Positions 1 to 6,246 of a stretch of DNA of 8,263 bases are shown here, piece by piece. Below the pieces are notes generated by a model that was given only the letters and a program-made list of their open reading frames with translations, ran no database searches and was not told the DNA's origin. Source of the DNA: a bacterium (GTDB lineage: Bacteria > JAMCPX01). A program made the position numbers and the translations under genes. Position 1 is the first letter of the stretch, and each line of letters starts with the position of its first letter. Location: assembly GCA_021800575.1 (NCBI GenBank), contig JAJYYW010000030.1, forward strand, positions 1,398 to 9,660. Reading direction: 5' to 3'.

Positions 1-1197
1 CTGGAAGTCCTGCTCGCCGAGAGTTTCTGCCCGTCCCCGGTACTCTCCAACGCGACCAGGGGGCTTCATTTCAACGGCGGGATTATGATCACCGCGAGCC
101 ACAACCCGCCGAAGTACAACGGGATCAAATTCAAATCGCACTACGGCGGCGCCGTGCCCACCAGCGTCACCAACCGGCTCTCCGGGCTCATTGCCAAAAC
201 CCCGGACGAGGACACCGTGCCCGGGGACTACAACGAGACCATGGACATCAACTACCTCTATCGGCAGGACATTGAGCGGTTTATCGACCGGAAACTCCAC
301 AGCGGCAAGCAGCTCAGGATCGTCATCGATCCCATGTACGGGTCGGGCCAGGGATTACTTGCCCACATCTTCAGGGACCTCGGCCACGAGGTGGTGGAGA
401 TCCGGAATATCCTGAACCCCTCTTTCGGGGGAACAAACCCCGAGCCCGTTGAAGATAACCTGATACCGCTCAAAGAGGCCGTCGTCAGGAACACGGCGGA
501 TATCGGGATTGCGCTGGACGGTGATGCAGACCGGATAGCCCTCGTGGACGAGCACGGCGAATACGTGGACGCACACCGGGTATTCGGGCTGCTGATCATG
601 TATCTCGTGGAGGAGCTGGGCATGAACGGCGAGGTCGCAAAGACGGTCTCGAGCACCGGCATGATCAACAAGCTGTGCGGGCACTACAACCTGAAGCTTC
701 ACACGACGAAGATCGGCTTTAAATACATCTGCGAGCTTATGCAGCAGGGCAATGTTATGATCGGCGGCGAGGAAAGCGGCGGCATCGGCATCGCCGCGCA
801 CATCCCGGAACGGGACGGGCTGCTCGCCGGCATCCTGATAACACAGATGATGCTGAAACGGAAGACTTCCCTGCATGGGCTCGTCGAGGGACTGTACGCG
901 ATTACCGGCCGGCACTACTACCGGAGAAAGGACCTCGCGGTCGCCGACTCTGCCTCCATCTACGATGTCATCCTGAACAACAAGGATCGGCTGCTCAAGG
1001 ACTTCGGGGAATACGATACCGACCAGCTCGACGGCTGCAAGTTCAGTTTTAAAACCGGGGGATTTTTAATGGCCCGTGCCTCGGGCACAGAACCGGTCCT
1101 GCGGATCTACGCAGAAGCCGGAGCGCAGGAGACTGCGAACATGCTGGTCGACGAATTTATCAGGCGGCTGGTCACGATACCGGGAGGTACCTTATGA
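1..1197 (+). CDS. Phosphoglucomutase/phosphomannomutase family protein (5' truncated by window edge)
   Basis: Alpha-D-phosphohexomutase, which interconverts hexose-6-phosphate and hexose-1-phosphate in the cytoplasm and so feeds nucleotide-sugar synthesis. The frame is open from base 1, so the true start lies upstream; 398 residues are visible. Family landmarks in order are the phosphoserine loop TASHNP (residues 31-36 of the visible part, catalytic Ser33), the metal loop DGDADR (173-178), the sugar-binding loop GGEESGG (255-261), and the phosphate-binding ASGTEP (360-365) near the C-terminus. All catalytic loops are intact. The stretches NPPKYNGIKFKSHYGG and HIPERDGLLAG resemble the PGM_like2 type of mutase rather than GlmM, which usually reads SASHNP. 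Sugar preference (glucose or mannose) cannot be read from sequence. The stop codon overlaps the start of yicC, so the two are probably co-transcribed and translationally coupled. Confidence 0.93.
   Translation: MEVLLAESFCPSPVLSNATRGLHFNGGIMITASHNPPKYNGIKFKSHYGGAVPTSVTNRLSGLIAKTPDEDTVPGDYNETMDINYLYRQDIERFIDRKLHSGKQLRIVIDPMYGSGQGLLAHIFRDLGHEVVEIRNILNPSFGGTNPEPVEDNLIPLKEAVVRNTADIGIALDGDADRIALVDEHGEYVDAHRVFGLLIMYLVEELGMNGEVAKTVSSTGMINKLCGHYNLKLHTTKIGFKYICELMQQGNVMIGGEESGGIGIAAHIPERDGLLAGILITQMMLKRKTSLHGLVEGLYAITGRHYYRRKDLAVADSASIYDVILNNKDRLLKDFGEYDTDQLDGCKFSFKTGGFLMARASGTEPVLRIYAEAGAQETANMLVDEFIRRLVTIPGGTL
1183..1187 (+). promoter_or_regulatory. Ribosome binding site of yicC
   Basis: GGAGG lies 6 nt upstream of the ATG at 1194, inside the last codons of the preceding mutase gene. 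It supports this ATG as the yicC start and reinitiation across the ATGA overlap. Confidence 0.8.
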
Positions 1198-2066
1198 AGA
1201 GCATGACAGGTTATGGTGTTTCGACAGGCGTTGTCGAGGGTTTCGGGCTTTCCTGCGAGCTGAAAACGCTCAACGGAAAATACCTCGACGTCAATGTGCG
1301 GCTGCCCAAGGAATTGTCCGTCTTTGAAGTCCCTCTCGTACGGGCGCTGAAAGGCAGGTTCTCGCGGGGAAGCGTGTTCCTGACCGTCACGATCAAAAAC
1401 TACGAATACAAGCAGCGGTGGCCATTTACCATCGACAGCAAAAAGGCCGGGCTCTACATAGAACTGCTCAAAACGATGAAGAAAGCGCTCCACCTCGGGG
1501 GCCGGGTAACGATCGACGTTTTTACCCATTCCCCGGAATTCTTCCTCAAGGAAGACAAGCCCGTCAGCGAGGGCGCCGTGAACGACATGATCAACATCAT
1601 GCAGGAAGCGGCACAAAAGGCACTGATCATGCGCGACACCGAGGGCGAGGAGATCAAGAAGGAACTCAAGGCCCTCATCGAGAGCATCGCAGCGACGGTG
1701 AAAACCATTGAGGGCAGGATACCCGGGATCGTCGAGCAGTACCGTGTGAAAACGATCGACCGGATAAGGGACATGCGCCTGTCACCGGACGTGACGGTCT
1801 CACCGGAGGCCATCGTCGGGAACTATATCGACAAGATCGATATCCATGAAGAAATCAAGCGCATCGAGACCCATACCAGGGCCTTCCTCCAGCTCCTCGA
1901 GGCACGCGGCGCGATCGGCAAAAAACTGGAATTTTTTACGCAGGAATTTATACGCGAGCTCAACACCATCGGGTCCAAGTCCGGCGATGCAGACATCACA
2001 ACCGGTGTCATCGATGCCAAGAACGTCGTTGAGCGCATCAAGGAACTCGCGCAAAACGTGGAATAA
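1194..2066 (+). CDS. yicC: YicC/YloC family endoribonuclease
   Basis: 290 residues, the usual length of the family. The N-terminus carries the hallmark MTGYG (residues 4-8), followed by LNGKYLDVNVRLP (26-38), matching the YicC-like N-terminal domain. The C-terminal DUF1732 region (about 205-290) has DIHEEIKR (216-223), FFTQEFIRELNTIGSKS (247-263) and a final NVE, all typical. YicC/YloC proteins have been reported as endoribonucleases that act on RNA; the substrate in this organism is unknown. The start is fixed by a good GGAGG site and a 4-bp ATGA overlap with the upstream mutase. gmk follows after 40 bp, and yicC next to gmk is a common bacterial arrangement. No frameshift or missing motif is seen. 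Confidence 0.93.
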   Translation: MKSMTGYGVSTGVVEGFGLSCELKTLNGKYLDVNVRLPKELSVFEVPLVRALKGRFSRGSVFLTVTIKNYEYKQRWPFTIDSKKAGLYIELLKTMKKALHLGGRVTIDVFTHSPEFFLKEDKPVSEGAVNDMINIMQEAAQKALIMRDTEGEEIKKELKALIESIAATVKTIEGRIPGIVEQYRVKTIDRIRDMRLSPDVTVSPEAIVGNYIDKIDIHEEIKRIETHTRAFLQLLEARGAIGKKLEFFTQEFIRELNTIGSKSGDADITTGVIDAKNVVERIKELAQNVE

Positions 2067-2106
2067 CGGGACACAGGGGATCTTTTTGAATGGGTGAAGG
2101 CGGGCG

Positions 2107-2688
2107 ATGACTGACAAAAAGGGACACATATTCATTATCTCCGGACCATCGGGTGCCGGCAAGACCACCCTCATTCGCAGCCTCCTGCGCGAGATGTCCG
2201 GGCTCAGGCAGTGCATCACGTACACCACGCGCGCACGGAGACCCGGGGAACGCGAGGGTATCGACCATTACTTCGTGGATGAACCGGCATTTACACGGCT
2301 TATCGAGGCCAAACGGCTCGCCGAGTGGGCGGAGATCAACGGATACCACTACGGAACGCCGAAAGCCGGGATTGATGCGATCACAGCGGCGGGCGGCAAT
2401 GCGGTCATCGATATCGACATCAAGGGCGCTGCAGCAATAAAGTCCCTCTACCCTGAAGCGGTGTCCATATTCATTAAACCGCCGTCGGCCAGCGTCCTCA
2501 GGGAGAGGCTCGGGACACGCGGCGAAACAGACCGGCTGGACAAACGGCTCCAGCGCGTTGCGCTGGAAATGGAGCAGGCACCGCGGTATGACCACGTGGT
2601 GGTCAATGACTCGCTCGAACGCGCCATCGGCTCCGTGAAGGCCATCATCACGAAAACAACAGCTTCAACCCGCTCACCGGGCACATAA
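2107..2688 (+). CDS. gmk: Guanylate kinase
   Basis: Transfers phosphate from ATP to GMP to give GDP, an essential cytoplasmic step of purine nucleotide metabolism. At 193 residues it is slightly shorter than the usual 200-210, the shortfall being at the C-terminus. Visible motifs are the P-loop GPSGAGKT (13-20), the GMP-binding TTRARRPGE (40-48) with the two arginines, HYF (54-56), AEINGYHYGTP (75-85), the IDID segment (101-104) in place of the usual LDID, the RG-x-x-x-x-RLDKRL lid region (138-148) and the C-terminal VVVND (164-168). All key positions look intact. The start ATG follows a purine-rich GAAGG/GGGCG stretch rather than a clean Shine-Dalgarno. It sits 40 bp after yicC. A strong inverted repeat covers the stop codon. 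Confidence 0.95.
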   Translation: MTDKKGHIFIISGPSGAGKTTLIRSLLREMSGLRQCITYTTRARRPGEREGIDHYFVDEPAFTRLIEAKRLAEWAEINGYHYGTPKAGIDAITAAGGNAVIDIDIKGAAAIKSLYPEAVSIFIKPPSASVLRERLGTRGETDRLDKRLQRVALEMEQAPRYDHVVVNDSLERAIGSVKAIITKTTASTRSPGT

Positions 2689-2703
2689 CCTGCCCGGCAG
2701 AGC
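2672..2703. terminator. Inverted repeat between convergent genes, possible bidirectional terminator
   Basis: A perfect 7-bp stem, CCGGGCA (2677-2683) with TGCCCGG (2691-2697), closes a 7-nt loop that contains the gmk stop codon. It is extended by GCTC (2672-2675) pairing with GAGC (2700-2703) across a small 1x2 internal loop. The hairpin lies at the meeting point of gmk (+) and the DsbA-like gene (-), about 38 bp past the latter's stop. No T-tract follows directly on either strand, so it is not a textbook intrinsic terminator. It could block transcription or stabilise 3' ends. Confidence 0.45.
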
Positions 2704-2741
2704 CGATCCTCCTCCCCGGAACAGGGACCTTTGTTTGCAGA

Positions 2742-3446
2742 TCAGTGGTCGGCCTGTTCTATCATGCGCCTGAACTGAGCATACGGCTGGGCACCGACGA
2801 GCATCTTCCCGTTGATGAAGAATGTCGGCGTTCCCTGCACCCCTGCAGACGCGCACTGCTGCCTGTCCGCATTGACGATCCCCGCTGTTTCTCCGCTGTC
2901 GAGGCAGTGATCGAACCGCTCCATATCGAGACCGATCCGTTGTGCGTAGGTCTTCAAGCTGTCCGTATCAAGCCGTCCGCCTGATTGAAACAGCGCGTCG
3001 TGCATCTGCCAGAACTTACCCTGTTTGTTTGCACACTCCGCCGCCTCGGCCGCTTTCTCGGCGTACGGATGAAAGGGCAGGGGAAAGTTTTTGAACACCA
3101 GCTTCACGACGCCGTTTCTGATCTCGTTTTTCCTCAGTTGAACCAGTGTCTCCTGGTAAAATCTCGCGCAGAACGGGCACTGGAAGTCCGAGCATTCGAT
3201 CATGGTGACCGGGGCGTTCATGCTGCCCTCGACCGGACTGCCGGCTATCGTCAGTCCGGCGGGACCGCCCGGCATGGCAGGCTGAGGCACCTGCTGCTGT
3301 GCGGGCTGGTTGGCCGCCCCTGCCATACCCGGTACTGCCGTATGTTCCCTGCCGCCCATGCGCCCTTTGCCTGCATGCACGATAAGCATTCCCAGGATCG
3401 CGACAACCACGATACTGACCACCGCATACACATAACTGTTTTTCAT
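2742..3446 (-). CDS. Membrane-anchored DsbA-like thioredoxin-fold protein
   Basis: Predicted thiol-disulfide oxidoreductase of the DsbA/Thioredoxin_4 type, 234 residues, acting outside the cytoplasmic membrane. The N-terminus has a short polar head and a hydrophobic segment (about 5-25) with no evident signal-peptidase site, so it is likely an uncleaved anchor. A low-complexity Ala/Gln/Pro/Gly linker follows (about 38-66). The catalytic domain has DFQCPFC with the CPFC active site at 90-93, the FKNFPLPFHPYAEKAAEAAECA stretch typical of the family, and the cis-proline loop GTPTFFING (205-213). Extra cysteines are at 85, 138, 181 and 198. A strong AAGGAGG site supports the ATG. It is the last minus-strand gene, separated by 113 bp from the membrane-protein gene upstream, so it may have its own promoter. 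Whether it is an oxidase, reductase or isomerase cannot be told from sequence. Confidence 0.88.
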   Translation of the reverse strand: MKNSYVYAVVSIVVVAILGMLIVHAGKGRMGGREHTAVPGMAGAANQPAQQQVPQPAMPGGPAGLTIAGSPVEGSMNAPVTMIECSDFQCPFCARFYQETLVQLRKNEIRNGVVKLVFKNFPLPFHPYAEKAAEAAECANKQGKFWQMHDALFQSGGRLDTDSLKTYAQRIGLDMERFDHCLDSGETAGIVNADRQQCASAGVQGTPTFFINGKMLVGAQPYAQFRRMIEQADH

Positions 3447-3559
3447 GCGAGCCTCCTTCGTCTATCCCGCGGTTCATACCAGTTTTTACCGCGCCTGTCT
3501 CCAGGTTTGGCAGGGCGAAACCAGAGGTGCCCGGGTTCCGGAAAGAGGAGGGGTCCGGA
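3447..3559 (-). promoter_or_regulatory. Intergenic region with candidate promoter and inverted repeats upstream of the DsbA-like gene
   Basis: This 113-bp gap is the longest in the window. On the minus strand a possible sigma70-type promoter reads GAGACA (3496-3501), a 17-bp spacer, then TATGAA (3473-3478), each 4 of 6 to consensus. The -10 box is flanked by a 6-bp inverted repeat, CGCGGT (3468-3473) and ACCGCG (3488-3493), with a 14-bp centre. Further upstream GGTTT/AAACC (3504-3508, 3518-3522), extended by CTC/GAG, can form a weak hairpin, possibly the end of the upstream operon. None of these is strong alone. They suggest that the DsbA-like gene can be transcribed separately from the glycosyltransferase operon. 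Confidence 0.3.
3452..3458 (-). promoter_or_regulatory. Ribosome binding site of the DsbA-like gene
   Basis: AAGGAGG on the minus strand, 5 nt upstream of the ATG at 3444-3446. This near-perfect Shine-Dalgarno contrasts with the weak sites in the upstream operon and fits independent, efficient initiation. Confidence 0.75.
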
Positions 3560-4018
3560 TTACCCGCGCAGGAGATTTTTGTACTGTCTGAATATGTCCA
3601 CAAACAGCGGGGAAATCCACGCCAGTACCGGCGTGACCATGATAGTGCTGATCAGGCTGTACACCAGCATGCGCTTTTTGTCGGCGCCGAGTCCCTGAAA
3701 CACGAGGATCACGGAAAACGTCCCGAGAACAAAGGGTCCGAAGACGACCGAATACAGGAGTCCCTTCCCCTGGATGAACTTCGTGAGCTTCTGCCCGCGC
3801 TTTTTTTCTACATACTTTTTAATCCACGGGATATGACCGAACCGGTCGAGCAGCAGGATCATGGCAACGGCAAGCACGAAGTTGCTCAGACCGGACACCA
3901 GCGCCACCAGAACAACCGGCAGGCCGAACTCGATGCCGAGGGGGATGGCAATCCCCCTGCCGGTCAGCGGGTTTATGGTCGTCAGGACGACAGCGAGCCA
4001 TTTATCGAAGGGTGTCAT
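3560..4018 (-). CDS. Small multi-drug export-type (COG2426-like) integral membrane protein
   Basis: 152 residues, strongly hydrophobic, with probable membrane segments near 5-18 (weak), 33-57, 87-108 and 115-138. A basic cytoplasmic-type loop (WIKKYVEKKRGQKLTKF, 65-81) lies between the middle segments. The motif GRGIAIPLGIEFGLP (20-34) matches the R-G-x-IP-x-GI-x-x-GLP signature I associate with the 'small multi-drug export protein' family, and length and layout agree. The family name rests on little experimental evidence, so substrate and even transport activity are unproven. The gene starts 32 bp after a GT9 glycosyltransferase with no clear Shine-Dalgarno, so it is probably expressed from the same transcript. 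That context makes a role in envelope or lipid-linked sugar handling conceivable, but this is inference. Confidence 0.7.
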   Translation of the reverse strand: MTPFDKWLAVVLTTINPLTGRGIAIPLGIEFGLPVVLVALVSGLSNFVLAVAMILLLDRFGHIPWIKKYVEKKRGQKLTKFIQGKGLLYSVVFGPFVLGTFSVILVFQGLGADKKRMLVYSLISTIMVTPVLAWISPLFVDIFRQYKNLLRG

Positions 4019-4050
4019 AAGGCGCTCTCAGAGGGCATGATCCCGCGCGA

Positions 4051-5100
4051 TCATCCTGCGCTGCGGACTGTGCCGTCGATTGTCCTGAGCAACTGTTGTG
4101 CGAGTCCGAACACCTCGTCCGGCTGAATCGCATCAAGACACTTCAGGTTGTGAGGACAGTTGCGCGGTGTACATTTCCCGCACCCGGTATCCTTTTTGAT
4201 CCACACGTGGAACGGACTGCCGGGCGGTTCCCAGCTGACCGGGTCGCTTGGTCCGTACACGGTAACCGTCGGCGTTCCCATCGCCACGGCGATGTGCTTG
4301 ATACCGTTGTCGTTGCCGATGTGCAGATCCGCACGCTTGAGCAGCGCTCCGAGCTCCTTGATCGTGGGGGTCGGCGGTGACAGATGCGGCTTGTGTTTCA
4401 TCATGTACATGATCTGCTGGACATAGGTTTTTTCTCCGGGTCCCCATAAAAAGATCACGTTGGCGTTCATGCTGGTGATCAGCATGTCCGAGAGCCGTGC
4501 GAACCGCTCCGGAGCCCATTGCTTGTACGCCCTCCGGCTCACCGGGGAAACCGTTATGACCGGCCCTGCGGTCCTTTGTATGCTGTCCATGAACTCGGCC
4601 GCAAACCGGTGCGCGGCATCCGGTATCACGAGATCCAGGGAAAAACCGTCGGTATCCAGGCCGAGCGTCCTGAGCAGGTCGTACTTGAAATCGACGCTGT
4701 ACTTGGGCACGGGATCCCGCTTAACGACCGTCGTGTATGCGTAGGTGCGGAACCTGAGATCGAACCCGAGCCTGGTACCCGCGTCCGAAAACCACGTAAT
4801 GAACGCAGTCCTCGGATTGCAGAGGTAGTCGAGTACGACATCGAATTTCCTCTTCTTGAGGTTCAGCAGGAATCGCGTGTAATCTCCGACAGGCATGGTC
4901 TTGTCGAGGATCACGATCTCGTCGAGGTATGGATTATAGCTGAAGACATGATAATTCCCGGGCGTCGTGAGGAACGCTATATACGCGCCGGGATCGGCCT
5001 TGCGTATGCTCCGTATGACCGGCGTTGTCAGCAGGTTGTCCCCTATCTGACCTGTGTGTACCAGTAAATATCCCCTGTGTTCTTTTTTCTGTGGCTCCAT
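4051..5100 (-). CDS. Glycosyltransferase family 9 protein (heptosyltransferase, WaaQ/WaaF-like)
   Basis: 349 residues. GT9 enzymes transfer heptose from ADP-heptose to the LPS inner core at the cytoplasmic face of the inner membrane. The GT-B N-domain opens with LLVHTGQIGDNLLTTPVIRSIR, where Asp21 aligns with the catalytic Asp of heptosyltransferases, and GDxLLTTPV recalls WaaQ. The C-domain has YKQWAPERFARL (192-203), with the donor-binding Lys193, and IGNDNGIKHIAVAMGTPTVTVYGP (261-284), the GT9 signature that usually reads S/GDTG-x-x-H. A cysteine cluster follows (C307, C310, C315, C321). An AGGAAGGA sequence ahead of the ATG supports the start. It begins 9 bp after the GT4 gene. Acceptor and exact sugar cannot be assigned. 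It is clearly different from the other GT9 gene here (7034-8047), so they are not recent duplicates. Confidence 0.9.
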   Translation of the reverse strand: MEPQKKEHRGYLLVHTGQIGDNLLTTPVIRSIRKADPGAYIAFLTTPGNYHVFSYNPYLDEIVILDKTMPVGDYTRFLLNLKKRKFDVVLDYLCNPRTAFITWFSDAGTRLGFDLRFRTYAYTTVVKRDPVPKYSVDFKYDLLRTLGLDTDGFSLDLVIPDAAHRFAAEFMDSIQRTAGPVITVSPVSRRAYKQWAPERFARLSDMLITSMNANVIFLWGPGEKTYVQQIMYMMKHKPHLSPPTPTIKELGALLKRADLHIGNDNGIKHIAVAMGTPTVTVYGPSDPVSWEPPGSPFHVWIKKDTGCGKCTPRNCPHNLKCLDAIQPDEVFGLAQQLLRTIDGTVRSAG

Positions 5101-5102
5101 AG

Positions 5103-5110
5103 TCCTTCCT
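5103..5110 (-). promoter_or_regulatory. Ribosome binding site of the downstream GT9 gene
   Basis: AGGAAGGA on the minus strand just upstream of the ATG at 5098-5100. It fills the short spacer after the GT4 gene and touches that gene's stop codon, which suggests coupled translation. Confidence 0.6.
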
Positions 5111-6246
5111 TATTCCCGCGCCGCATCGTTGCGTTTCCGGTGCAAAACATCGAGGTAAAACAGCTCGGTCATCTCCGCAAATGTGCTGATGGAGAACCGC
5201 TGTTCCACGAGCCTGCGCGCCGTATAACCGAAAACACCGCACAACTCGCGGTCCTTGAGCAGCCGGATCACCGCATCGGCCAGTGCAACAAAATCGCCGG
5301 GACGGACGATAAAACCCGTCTTCCGGTCGTCGATGAGTTCTGCTATATCGCCCACCTGGGAACCGACGACCGGAACACCGCAGGCCATGTATTCGAGGGT
5401 AATGCGGGAATGATTTTCCGAACCCACGGAGCTCACGACACCGACGTCGAGACAGGTTATCAGTTCCCCGACAGGATCCACATAATCGAGAAAAATTGTT
5501 TTTTCAAGGACTCCCGCCCGGTCCGCCATCGTCCGGAGTGCATCGAGAGAAACCGTGTCATCGACGCCGGCCGTGACAAAGACGGCGTCCGGCACTTCGT
5601 TGTGGATCAGGTGCGCGGCCCTGAAGAAAACATCGTGTCCCTTGACCGGCGAACGCCGTGCTATATTGCCCACGACGGGGACGCCCGGCGGCAGACCGAA
5701 CTTCTGCCGGTTCTCCGCGGTTTCGCCGCCCGGCCTGAACCTGGCAGTATCGACCCCTGCGTGGATGATCTTCACCCGGTGACCGGGCAGGCCGGTGAAC
5801 GAGAGGATCTCTTCGCGGTCAGCGTTGTTGGCGACGATGATGCCGTCCAGGCTCCGGTAGGAGAACCTGTTGAGCGGGTGACGCTTGATCTCCCGCGCAT
5901 CGACACGCGTCCGTATGAGCCGGTACCGGAGACCGAACAGTGCCCGGGCAAGGACAAACATCGTCTGGGCAGGTGCTGTGTGCACATTGACGATCTGGAC
6001 GTCATGATACACGGTTCTGAACGCGTGTTTGATGTTCATCAGGTCTCCGGGAAAATGGGCCGGCCTGAAGCTGACGAGCGGATCGGCGGGAATGTTCAGC
6101 GCGATCGCTTTCCGGTACGACGGTGTTTCCTGCCCGGCGATGACCGCAACGCGGTGCCCGCGCTGCATCAGTGCATCCGTTATCGTGATGCAGTACTGTG
6201 CCGCTGCATTCCACCACGGTATGTTGATCACCTCGACGATATTCAC
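5110..6246 (-). CDS. Glycosyltransferase family 4 protein (GTG start)
   Basis: 378 residues from a GTG at 6244-6246. A longer reading from an ATG at 6301-6303 would add 19 residues inside the upstream GT2 gene. The GTG is preferred because it forms a 4-bp GTGA overlap with that gene's stop, has CAGGAG 5 nt upstream, and puts the first beta strand (NIVEVINIP) right at the N-terminus as usual for GT-B enzymes. The C-domain shows HAGVDTARFRP (residues 162-172), VGNIARRSPVKGHD (192-205) and the EX7E retaining motif, ENHSRITLE (277-285), followed by YMACGVPVVGS, all typical of GT4. It should be a retaining, NDP-sugar-dependent transferase, peripheral on the inner membrane. Its neighbours suggest LPS core assembly; the sugar is not predictable. 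Confidence 0.9.
   Translation of the reverse strand: MNIVEVINIPWWNAAAQYCITITDALMQRGHRVAVIAGQETPSYRKAIALNIPADPLVSFRPAHFPGDLMNIKHAFRTVYHDVQIVNVHTAPAQTMFVLARALFGLRYRLIRTRVDAREIKRHPLNRFSYRSLDGIIVANNADREEILSFTGLPGHRVKIIHAGVDTARFRPGGETAENRQKFGLPPGVPVVGNIARRSPVKGHDVFFRAAHLIHNEVPDAVFVTAGVDDTVSLDALRTMADRAGVLEKTIFLDYVDPVGELITCLDVGVVSSVGSENHSRITLEYMACGVPVVGSQVGDIAELIDDRKTGFIVRPGDFVALADAVIRLLKDRELCGVFGYTARRLVEQRFSISTFAEMTELFYLDVLHRKRNDAARE

Noticed and set aside
3499..3526. Hairpin GGTTT/AAACC with CTC/GAG extension as an intrinsic terminator of the glycosyltransferase operon
   Set aside because: The stem is short, has an internal loop and is not followed by a T-tract on the minus strand, so it is not listed as a terminator.
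4015..4038. A 7-codon minus-strand mini-ORF whose TGA overlaps the ATG of the small membrane protein, like a leader peptide
   Set aside because: No convincing Shine-Dalgarno, no repeated regulatory codons, no attenuator hairpins; an ATG at this distance is easily chance.
2985..4126. Two long plus-strand open frames (2985-3698 and 3527-4126) opposite the DsbA-like and membrane-protein genes
   Set aside because: No motifs, no ribosome binding sites, and they run antisense to genes with clear family signatures.
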